Shown here: piece after piece, positions 51,301 through 57,940 of the stretch | Position numbering within the stretch: the stretch's first letter is position 1 | How the letters are laid out: each line of letters opens with the position of its first letter | Assembly (NCBI RefSeq): GCF_030997045.1 | Contig: NZ_CP116899.1 | Coordinates: forward strand, 2,491,501 to 2,555,500 | Source: Microbulbifer sp. TB1203 | GTDB lineage: Bacteria; Pseudomonadota; Gammaproteobacteria; Pseudomonadales; Cellvibrionaceae | Length of the DNA stretch: 64,000 bases | Direction: 5' to 3' | Notes under the pieces: generated by a model | The model's database searches: none | Told to the model about the DNA's origin: nothing | What the model saw: only the letters and a program-made list of their open reading frames with translations | Program-made: the position numbers and the translations under genes

Positions 51301-52290
51301 ATGAACAAACTGGAACAACTCAAGCAACGCAGCCAGGTGGTTGCGGATACCGGGGATATCGAGGCCATCCGCCGCTACCGCCCCCACGACGCCACCACCA
51401 ACCCTTCGCTGCTGTTCAAGGCCGCACAGCTGCCCCAATACCGGGAACATATCGCCGAATCCCTGGCCTGGGCACAAAACCACTCCGGCGACAGGGCGAA
51501 GCTCGCGGCGATTAAGCTGGCGGTGGCCATCGGAGGCGAGATACTGCAGCTGGTGCCGGGAGTGGTGTCCACCGAAGTGGATGCGCGCCTGTCTTTCGAC
51601 ACCCGCGCCAGCATCGATTACGCCCGCCGCCTGATCGCCCTCTACGAGCGGGCCGGTGTCGAGCGCGAGCGGGTGCTGATCAAGGTCGCCTCCACCTGGG
51701 AGGGCATCGCTGCGGCGGCGGTACTGGAGCGCGAGGGCATTCACTGCAACCTGACCCTGCTGTTCAGTTTCTGCCAGGCGGTGGCCTGCGCGGAGGCCGG
51801 GGTGACACTGATCTCCCCATTTGTGGGCCGGATTCTCGACTGGCACAAGGCCAGCAGCGGCCGCGATCACTACAGTCCGGAGGAGGACCCCGGGGTGGTA
51901 TCAGTGCGCGGCATCTACCATTACTACAAATCCCGCGACTACCCGACCATCGTGATGGGCGCCAGCTTCCGCAATACGGGGGAGATCGAAGCCCTGGCCG
52001 GCTGCGATCGCCTCACCATCAGCCCCCAGTTGCTGCAAGCTCTGGAGGAGGATCCCACCACTCTGGCGGCGGGCTTGGAGACCGACGTGGAACAGGAGCC
52101 GCGCCCGGCACGGCCACTGAGTGAAGCGGAGTTCCGCTACCAATTGAACAACGACGCCATGGCCACCGAGAAGCTGGCAGAGGGCATCCGCAACTTCGTG
52201 CAGGACCAGGAGCGGCTGGAAACCCTGCTCCGGCAACAGATTGAGGGGGCCGCCAAAGACAATGCTGCAGCAAATTCGCAAGCTTTTTGA
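51301..52290 (+). CDS. tal: Transaldolase
   Basis: 329 residues of the TalB type, from the ATG at 51301. It moves dihydroxyacetone units in the non-oxidative pentose phosphate pathway. Landmarks: DATTNPSLLFKAAQ, EVDARLSFDT, the Schiff-base Lys in VLIKVASTWEGI, CNLTLLFSFCQAVACAEAG, ISPFVGRILDW and GASFRNTGEIEALAGCD. The C-terminus adds a Glu/Ala-rich tail. Its last 29 bases overlap the TerB-like gene. Confidence 0.96.
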   Translation: MNKLEQLKQRSQVVADTGDIEAIRRYRPHDATTNPSLLFKAAQLPQYREHIAESLAWAQNHSGDRAKLAAIKLAVAIGGEILQLVPGVVSTEVDARLSFDTRASIDYARRLIALYERAGVERERVLIKVASTWEGIAAAAVLEREGIHCNLTLLFSFCQAVACAEAGVTLISPFVGRILDWHKASSGRDHYSPEEDPGVVSVRGIYHYYKSRDYPTIVMGASFRNTGEIEALAGCDRLTISPQLLQALEEDPTTLAAGLETDVEQEPRPARPLSEAEFRYQLNNDAMATEKLAEGIRNFVQDQERLETLLRQQIEGAAKDNAAANSQAF

Positions 52291-52723
52291 ACAGATCGGC
52301 AGCAGCACCGACGTAGAGGTGCGCGATGAACAGGATGTGCGCGTAATCAGCGCCGCGCTGCTCGCGGAAGTGGCGACAGTGGACCAGGACCTGGACCAGC
52401 GGGAACAGGCCACCCTGATCCGGTTGCTACAGGAGCACTATCACCTGGATGCGGACGATGCCGAACAGCTGGTGTACGACGCCCTGGCACGCCGCGACCA
52501 GGCCACTTCCCTGTACGAGTTCACCCAGACGGTCAATGACCGGTTCGACGAGCGCAACAAGTATCTGTTGGTGCGGCAGATGTGGCAGGTGGCGCTGGCG
52601 GACGAGGTGATCGAGACTTTCGAGGAACACCTGATCCGCCGCGTCGCGGAGCTGATCTATCTGCCCCACGGGCTGTTTACACGGGCTCGGGCGGAGGCGA
52701 GGGAAATCGGCAGGCGTGAATAG
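52262..52723 (+). CDS. TerB-family (tellurite resistance B-like) protein
   Basis: 153 residues from ATG 52262, overlapping transaldolase by 29 bases. All-helical, acidic TerB-like domain: VISAALLAEVATVDQDLDQREQATLIRLL with acidic positions, then a middle LADEVIETFEEHLIRRVAELIYL (metal-binding acid cluster in TerB) near the C-terminus. TerB-like proteins bind Ca2+ and sit at membranes or stress complexes. No other ter genes occur here. The context gives no clear role. Confidence 0.75.
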   Translation: MLQQIRKLFEQIGSSTDVEVRDEQDVRVISAALLAEVATVDQDLDQREQATLIRLLQEHYHLDADDAEQLVYDALARRDQATSLYEFTQTVNDRFDERNKYLLVRQMWQVALADEVIETFEEHLIRRVAELIYLPHGLFTRARAEAREIGRRE

Positions 52724-52743
52724 GGGATGATCTCCGGTCGCCG

Positions 52744-53259
52744 TCAGTGCATGCGCGCGGAGGGCTTGGCCGGTTCGGACTCAAGTTCCAGGGTATGCAC
52801 CAGATCGCGAAAGGTCTCGGCGTTGTGTTCGTTCATGCTCATCAACACCCGGTGCGCTTCCAGTACCTTCTCGCGCGCGGCACATTCGTCCGGGGTTTTA
52901 CATTGCAACGGCTTGGGCTGGGTGCGGTAGTTGCGGTGTTCGCCGCTGACCTCGATCAGCGCATCGAATCCCATGGCGTCCAGGAGGTGGCGGATACCCT
53001 TGTCGGCGCTCAGGGCGAGGGGTTTGCGGCAGCCGCGCTCCAGCGCGCGAATGGCGATTTTCGCCATCAACCCCAGGGTGGTGCTGTCCACACCCTCGGC
53101 ATCGTGCATATCGAAGATCACATCCTTGAAATCGTTGTGCGCGAACATGTCGTTGATGAAATTATCAAAAGAAGTGCACAGGTTGAGGCGCACATCACCC
53201 GCCAGCTTGATGACGTAGATGCCTTTGTGGGCTCCAACCATTATTTGCCCAGACTGCAT
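52744..53259 (-). CDS. hsbA: STAS-domain anti-sigma factor antagonist, HsbA-like
   Basis: 171 residues from ATG 53259, preceded by AGAGG. A STAS domain carries the phosphorylatable serine in DAEGVDSTTLGLM (S59). A C-terminal helical extension of about 60 residues follows, as in Pseudomonas HsbA rather than short SpoIIAA proteins. Family knowledge: HsbA is (de)phosphorylated by HsbR and then binds FlgM or a diguanylate cyclase, switching swimming and biofilm. HsbR lies directly upstream on the same strand, which supports the call. Confidence 0.82.
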   Translation of the reverse strand: MQSGQIMVGAHKGIYVIKLAGDVRLNLCTSFDNFINDMFAHNDFKDVIFDMHDAEGVDSTTLGLMAKIAIRALERGCRKPLALSADKGIRHLLDAMGFDALIEVSGEHRNYRTQPKPLQCKTPDECAAREKVLEAHRVLMSMNEHNAETFRDLVHTLELESEPAKPSARMH

Positions 53260-53445
53260 AACAACCTCTGGCACACCCGATGAGCGGCAACTGCACCGCT
53301 GGCATGGATGGCGAAAGTTCACTTTTGGAGAACCACCACTTCAAATGCGGGAAACATTTAAATTAGTGCATAAAGTAGGCAGAGCTTACTCCTGACCTGA
53401 GAGGCAGGCAAGAGGTAAAGACCATCGCACAAACGGACTGGATGG

Positions 53446-54657
53446 TCAGCAGCTCCGGTCGGTTTCGGTCGACCCACCCTGCCGCAGGGTAAGGAGAGTA
53501 ATATCGTCCGGCAGAGCCTCAAAAGAGCCCACTTGCAGGGCGCTACACAGACTGTCCAGGTCGCCGCCGCTCCGGTCGATCGCCTCCAGAAGTTTGTCCT
53601 CCCGCTCGAGTAGGTCGGCACCTTCGATCAACTCCAGCACACCATCGGAACAGGCCACCAGACGCCAGTCCTCAGGCAAGCTGGCGCGCAGCACCTGCCA
53701 GTCGCCGTGTTCGAACAACCCGAGCGGTCGGCCCTTACCGGGCAACCATTCGGCGCCTTCAGCAGTCACCATCACCGGCATGGGCACTTGGCCGGCAACC
53801 GCATAGTGCAACTGCCGTGCGCGGCAGTCGACCGCTCCCACGAACATGCTGGCGTGCTTGTCCAGGCGGGTGGACAGCAGTTCTCTGTTGATCATGCTGA
53901 GGACGTCCAGCAGGTCCTGATCCAGGGTATCCAACTGGGAGAATAGCGGGCGCTCCCGCAGCAGGTGCATGATGCTGTGCTTGATCAGCGCGGTGACCAG
54001 CGCGGAAGAGACCCCATGGCCGGAGACATCCACCAGATAAAAAGCCACGAAACGTTCGCCGAATAATCCGTAGTCGACAAAGTCGCCGCTCAGGTAGAGG
54101 GAGGGAAACAGCCGGAAAGCGGCCTCAATATTCCCCGGGTAGCGATAGGGGGTACGCGGCAGCAGATGCTGCTGTAGCAGGCGACCCGCCTGCTGGTCGC
54201 GCTGCAGCACCTCCACATGCTCACGCAGTTCGCGATTGCGCCGCTCCAGCTCTTCCCGATATTCGACGTTCTGCTGCGCCAGGGTATCCGCGTGGGTGAT
54301 GCGGCAAACCGCATGGTCGAGCGCTCCCACGTTCTCCAAGGGCTTGAGCAGATAGTCGCTGGCCCCCAGACGCAGGGCCTGCACCACGTCTTTCACCTCG
54401 CTGTTGGACGCCAGCACCACCACCGGCGTTTCCGGGGATAGCTGCTTGATCTGGCGCAATACTTCCAGGCCGCTCATATCCGGCAGATGCAGATCGGTGA
54501 TCACTAGTTCGAACAGGCGCGGGGCAAACTGACCAAGGGCTTCGCCACCGCTCTGCGCCATGGTCACCGCAAATCCCAGGCGCGCCAGCGCGCGCCGCAC
54601 GAAGTCGCGCGACGCCTCGTCGGCATCGATCAGTAGCAGGGTCCGGCGACCAGCCAT
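53446..54657 (-). CDS. hsbR: Response regulator with PP2C-type phosphatase output, HsbR-like
   Basis: 403 residues. The N-terminal receiver domain has LLLIDADE, the phospho-Asp D55 in VITDLHLPD and the conserved Lys in YLLKPLE. A coiled-coil linker (about 130-160) leads to a SpoIIE/RsbU-type phosphatase: SGDFVDYG, DVSGHGVSSAL, CSDGVLE and PDDITLL hold the metal-binding acids. It controls the phospho-state of the downstream STAS protein. In Pseudomonas, HptB phosphorylates HsbR; hptB is not in this window. Gene order here is mlaA-like, hsbR, hsbA. Confidence 0.88.
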   Translation of the reverse strand: MAGRRTLLLIDADEASRDFVRRALARLGFAVTMAQSGGEALGQFAPRLFELVITDLHLPDMSGLEVLRQIKQLSPETPVVVLASNSEVKDVVQALRLGASDYLLKPLENVGALDHAVCRITHADTLAQQNVEYREELERRNRELREHVEVLQRDQQAGRLLQQHLLPRTPYRYPGNIEAAFRLFPSLYLSGDFVDYGLFGERFVAFYLVDVSGHGVSSALVTALIKHSIMHLLRERPLFSQLDTLDQDLLDVLSMINRELLSTRLDKHASMFVGAVDCRARQLHYAVAGQVPMPVMVTAEGAEWLPGKGRPLGLFEHGDWQVLRASLPEDWRLVACSDGVLELIEGADLLEREDKLLEAIDRSGGDLDSLCSALQVGSFEALPDDITLLTLRQGGSTETDRSC

Positions 54658-54693
54658 GGGGTGGCTCGGGAAGCCATTGCCGGCGGGGTGGGA

Positions 54694-55623
54694 TCAGAAT
54701 TCAAAGTCGTCATCGAGATCGCCGCCGAAGTCATCCTCCAGCTCACCGTCGTTGATCAGGTATTCGCGCCGCTGCAGGTAGGCGTCGCGCAACAATACGT
54801 AGCGGTCACCCTGCAGCAGCATCTCGGCCTTGAGTAGACCGGCGCGCTTCTGAATCATGTCGGTAAAATAGAGGCTGTTGCGGGTGGCGGTGTGATCCAC
54901 GTAACTGATCGGATCTGTATAGTAATCCACCACTCTTGCCGGACCGTCCCGCAGGGTGGAGGGTCCGAACAGCGGCACCACCAGGTAGGGGCCGGACGGC
55001 ATCCCCCAGGTGGCCAGGGTCTGGCCGAAGTCCTCGCCATCGCTGGGCTCCAGCCCCATGTGTTCAGCCACGTCGAACAACCCGGCGATACCGACGGTGG
55101 TATTGATCAGAAAACGTCCAGCGTCGTTACCCGCCTGACCCCATTTCCACTGCAGGATGCTGTTGGTGGTATTGGTGACTTCGCGCAGGTTGCCGAAAAA
55201 GTTGCTGACCCCGGTCTGCATGAAGATCGGCGTGATCTGGCGATAGCTGACGGCCACCGGCTTGAGCACCCAGCGATCGGCGGTGTCGTTGAAGCGGAAT
55301 ACCGCGCGGTTGAAGCCCTCCCAGGGGTCCCGGTCTGCAGCCTCCTGCCCCTCCCCGTCGGAGAATTCCTCGGCGGGGTCGAAGCCGTACTCATCTTCCA
55401 GGCTGGAAGACCCGTCTTCGCTGTCGCCGTCGCCGCCATCTGAATCCTCTGCTCCCTCGGCAAAAGGATCCCCGCCGTCACCGGCATCGGTGGACGCCGG
55501 TGCCGTGGCGGAAGCCTCCGGCTCCACCTCCGCAAAGGGGTCCTCCGCCGCCTGTGCCAACACCGGCATCGCAGCCAGGGTGGCGGCGAAAACCCAAGGT
55601 GAAATTACTGTGCGTCCTAGCAA
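54694..55623 (-). CDS. mlaA: MlaA/VacJ-family outer-membrane lipid transport protein lacking a lipobox
   Basis: 309 residues from TTG 55623, chosen because GAGGAG lies seven bases before it and a signal-like helix (ending PVLAQA-AED) follows. The mature protein starts with a very acidic low-complexity stretch of about 70 residues, then the MlaA domain: DPWEGFNRAVFRFND, GVSNFFGNLREVTNTTNS, AGRFLINTTVGIAGLFDVA, DFGQTLATWGMPSGPYLVVP. It removes misplaced phospholipid from the outer leaflet with MlaC. E. coli MlaA is a lipoprotein; here no Cys follows the signal, so anchoring must differ. Confidence 0.85.
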   Translation of the reverse strand: MLGRTVISPWVFAATLAAMPVLAQAAEDPFAEVEPEASATAPASTDAGDGGDPFAEGAEDSDGGDGDSEDGSSSLEDEYGFDPAEEFSDGEGQEAADRDPWEGFNRAVFRFNDTADRWVLKPVAVSYRQITPIFMQTGVSNFFGNLREVTNTTNSILQWKWGQAGNDAGRFLINTTVGIAGLFDVAEHMGLEPSDGEDFGQTLATWGMPSGPYLVVPLFGPSTLRDGPARVVDYYTDPISYVDHTATRNSLYFTDMIQKRAGLLKAEMLLQGDRYVLLRDAYLQRREYLINDGELEDDFGGDLDDDFEF

Positions 55624-55756
55624 AGCCCTGCTCCTCTCTTTCTCTGCCTTTATCTGGGCAGGGATTCTAACGCCCCCGGGAACCATAAACTACCCTCGCC
55701 AGCATAGCATTCGATGGCAAAATCCGATCGAGTTGATCGAAACAGTGATGATATTT

Positions 55757-56530
55757 TCAGACCTTGAGCCCGGCGAGAATATCCAGACGCAACAGCTTTT
55801 CCAGCAGTTCCCGCCCGAACTCCAGCAACGAGGCGATATCCGGGTGGCGCATTTCCGCCGCCAGGGTCTCCAGCAGTTGCCGTCCGCAATATTCTCCCTC
55901 TCCCGCCAATTGCAGCAGCCGCGCGGTGACGCCGTTGGCTTCCATAAAGCCCACGTCGTCGGCACGATTGCGATAAACCAGCAGGAATGTGGGGGCTTGC
56001 GGTGGCTCCTGGGGTTGATAGGCGGGACCGATACGGTGCACGGGAAAGCGATAGCTGAGGCTCCATACCAGGGGGGAAACCACCGGAATCGATGCCAGCA
56101 CGTCGCCGCTGGAGGCGAGGCCGGAGGGAAATTCCTCTTCACTCACATCCAGCGCCAGCTCCACCCACTCATAGTGGGCCAGTTCCAGTAGGAAGGCAGG
56201 GTCCCCTTCCCGGTGTCCCCGCTCGTTCTGCAGGTAGTGCAGAAACTCTTCGCTGATCTGCAGGAAATAGGGGCTCCGGGAGGCGTGGCAGCGCACGAAA
56301 TCCCGCACCATCCGGTGCCAGGGCTCATCCGCATAGAGACTGCGCAGCACCGGAAAGCCGCCGCTGATGAAGGATTCGATAGTGTTGTAGATCAGCTCGC
56401 GGTAGATCCCCATGCGCCGATCTTCCACAGACGGCGGCGCGGCGCACTGGTCCGGTGCGCGCAGATGGGCGGCGAAACAGCGCTGCAGCTCCCCGAAATC
56501 CGACTCAGCGGTTCGATCACCGGCAGACAT
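55757..56530 (-). CDS. hvfC: DUF2063 (HvfC-like) partner of the MNIO enzyme
   Basis: 257 residues from ATG 56530; GGAG lies eight bases before it, and it overlaps hvfB by 14 bases. The N-terminal helical DUF2063 domain has FAAHLRAP, RRMGIYRELIYNTIESFISGGFPVLRS and HYEWVELALDVSEE. A second domain follows with LASIPVVSPLVWSLSYRFPVHRI and FLLVYRNRADDVGFMEANGVTA. Known family members bind the precursor leader and deliver it to the DUF692 enzyme. It is the last gene of the hvfABC operon. Downstream is the mlaA-like gene; no DoxX gene (hvfD) is seen. Confidence 0.87.
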   Translation of the reverse strand: MSAGDRTAESDFGELQRCFAAHLRAPDQCAAPPSVEDRRMGIYRELIYNTIESFISGGFPVLRSLYADEPWHRMVRDFVRCHASRSPYFLQISEEFLHYLQNERGHREGDPAFLLELAHYEWVELALDVSEEEFPSGLASSGDVLASIPVVSPLVWSLSYRFPVHRIGPAYQPQEPPQAPTFLLVYRNRADDVGFMEANGVTARLLQLAGEGEYCGRQLLETLAAEMRHPDIASLLEFGRELLEKLLRLDILAGLKV

Positions 56531-57359
56531 GGAGGGGCTCCGCAACAGTATTCGCCTGCCGCTGCCTGATGAGGCTCACTTCTTCGAGCAGCTCCGGCAG
56601 CGGGGGGATATTGAAGTCCCGCTCCAGCAGGGTGGGTATGGGGCCAAAGTGCTCGTAGGCCCGCTCCAGCAACTGCCACACGGGATCGATCACCGGCGCG
56701 CCATGAGTGTCCACTTTCAAATCATCCGCCTCGTCGAAGTGACCGGCCACATGGGCGTAGCGGATGCGCTCCGCCGGCAGGCCATACAGGAAGTCCAGCG
56801 GGTCGTAGCGATGGTTGATGGAGTTGACATAGATGTTGTTCACGTCCAGCAACAGGTCGCAGTCCGCCTCCTCCAGCACCGCATTGAGAAATTCCAACTC
56901 GCTCATTTCCCGGCCCGGCGCGGCGTAGTAGGAAACGTTTTCCATGGCGATGCGCTGCTCCAGCACCTCCTGCACCTGGCGGATGCGCCCGGCCACGTAG
57001 TGCACCGCCTCGCCGGTGAACGGAATGGGCAACAGGTCGTAGAGGTGTCCGTGGTCGGAGCAGTAGCTCAGGTGTTCGCTGTAACAGCGGATATTGTGCC
57101 GGCGGATAAACTGTTTGACCGATTTCACCAGCTCCAGATCCAGCGGCGCAGGCGAGCCGATGGACAGGGACAGCCCGTGAATCACGAAAGGAAAACGCTC
57201 GGTGTAATCGCGAAACCAGCGCCCGAAACGCCCGCCCACACCGATCCAGTTTTCCGGCGCCACTTCCAGGAAATCCACCGCCCCGGGCGACAGCTCCTCG
57301 CCCATCATGGAGCGGCGCAGCCCCAGGCCGGCACCCTCTATCGGGTAGTTTCTATTCAT
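56517..57359 (-). CDS. hvfB: DUF692 multinuclear iron-dependent oxidase (MNIO), HvfB-like
   Basis: 280 residues with the TIM-barrel MNIO pattern. Candidate iron ligands all appear: H61 (FVIHGLSLS), E95/H96 (CYSEHLSYC), E140 (AMENVSYY), D172 and N174 (LLDVNNIYVNS), H183, H203/H207 (YAHVAGHF), D218/H219 (VDTHGAPV) and E246 (LLERDFN). Relatives use a two- or three-iron centre and O2 to turn precursor cysteines into oxazolone/thioamide or thiooxazole groups. It follows the EGKCG-repeat precursor gene and overlaps the DUF2063 gene, so its substrate is almost certainly HvfA. Confidence 0.92.
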   Translation of the reverse strand: MNRNYPIEGAGLGLRRSMMGEELSPGAVDFLEVAPENWIGVGGRFGRWFRDYTERFPFVIHGLSLSIGSPAPLDLELVKSVKQFIRRHNIRCYSEHLSYCSDHGHLYDLLPIPFTGEAVHYVAGRIRQVQEVLEQRIAMENVSYYAAPGREMSELEFLNAVLEEADCDLLLDVNNIYVNSINHRYDPLDFLYGLPAERIRYAHVAGHFDEADDLKVDTHGAPVIDPVWQLLERAYEHFGPIPTLLERDFNIPPLPELLEEVSLIRQRQANTVAEPLHVCR

Positions 57360-57381
57360 AAGCGCGACTCCCGTTGCGGAC

Positions 57382-57399
57382 GGAGCTCCGAAGAGCCCC
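57382..57399 (-). promoter_or_regulatory. UUCG-loop hairpin between hvfA and hvfB
   Basis: On the transcript, GGGGCUC and GAGCUCC pair across a UUCG tetraloop (one G-U). No U-run follows. It lies in the 56-base gap after the precursor gene and may protect or attenuate the message. Confidence 0.65.
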
Positions 57400-57415
57400 G
57401 CCGCGGGAGGCGACC

Positions 57416-57727
57416 TCAGGCGCTGGGGTCTTCTTTCTTACCCTCACCGCACTTGCCTTCGCCGCATTTGCCTTCCTGCTTCTTGCCTTCTCCGCATTTG
57501 CCTTCGCCGCACTTACCTTCTTTTTTCTTGCCTTCTCCGCATTTGCCTTCGCCACACTTACCCTCTTGGCCCTTGTCGTCCATCATGGCGAGGTTGTAGC
57601 CCGAGGACAGCTCTTCCGCGGCAAAGGGGTTGGCGCTGCTGTCGGCGGACACACTTACCGAAGCGGATGCGAGGAAAGCCGCACCGACGGCCGCCGCCAA
57701 GGGGGAAAGATTCTTCTTGCTGTTCAT
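57416..57727 (-). CDS. hvfA: EGKCG-repeat precursor peptide (HvfA/oxazolin-bufferin type)
   Basis: 103 residues. GGAG lies eight bases before the ATG. An N-terminal signal peptide (basic MNSKKN, Ala-rich helix, cleavage near VSA-DS) sends it to the periplasm. A short linker (FAAEELSSGYNLAMMDDKGQ) leads to the core. Six EGKCG motifs stand at residues 55-59, 60-64, 70-74, 75-79, 85-89 and 90-94, in three 15-residue units ending EGKK. All six cysteines are in these motifs. EGKCG is the known modification site of DUF692/DUF2063 systems, where Cys become copper-binding heterocycles. The enzyme genes follow directly. Confidence 0.92.
   Translation of the reverse strand: MNSKKNLSPLAAAVGAAFLASASVSVSADSSANPFAAEELSSGYNLAMMDDKGQEGKCGEGKCGEGKKKEGKCGEGKCGEGKKQEGKCGEGKCGEGKKEDPSA
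57431..57565 (-). repeat. Three tandem 45-bp units inside hvfA
   Basis: Each unit encodes two EGKCG motifs plus EGKK and one variable residue (K, Q, E). Units differ mainly at synonymous positions, so the repeat is old enough to have drifted but protein sequence is held. Confidence 0.88.
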
Positions 57728-57895
57728 AATGATTCTCCTGAGGTAGTAACCCTATCGAAAAACACGCCCGACGGCGCTGAAAATCGCCGCCCCGCGCAGT
57801 ATAGCGACTTTGCGAAGACGGCAGTTGCGAATCCGACAGAGCCACGGTCAGAGGGTTGCAGCCGCCTGCCCGGTTTTGTGAACTCTGTCTTGCCG

Positions 57896-57923
57896 TTAGT
57901 CGCCGGAATAAACGGATTCTTAC
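57896..57923 (-). promoter_or_regulatory. Candidate ECF-sigma-type promoter for hvfABC
   Basis: On the minus strand GTAAGAA, 14 bases, CGACTAA. The GTAA / CGAC-like pair and spacing resemble extracytoplasmic-function sigma promoters, and related operons in other Proteobacteria are ECF-controlled. The leader to hvfA would be about 165 bases. No ECF sigma gene is in the window. Confidence 0.35.
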
Positions 57924-57940
57924 AGGAAGGCACAATATTT

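Noticed and set aside
57431..57565. CRISPR-like array
   Set aside because: The regular repeats are in-frame EGKCG codons of hvfA; no spacers. The GCGGAAT arrays near 63.6 kb also lack spacers.
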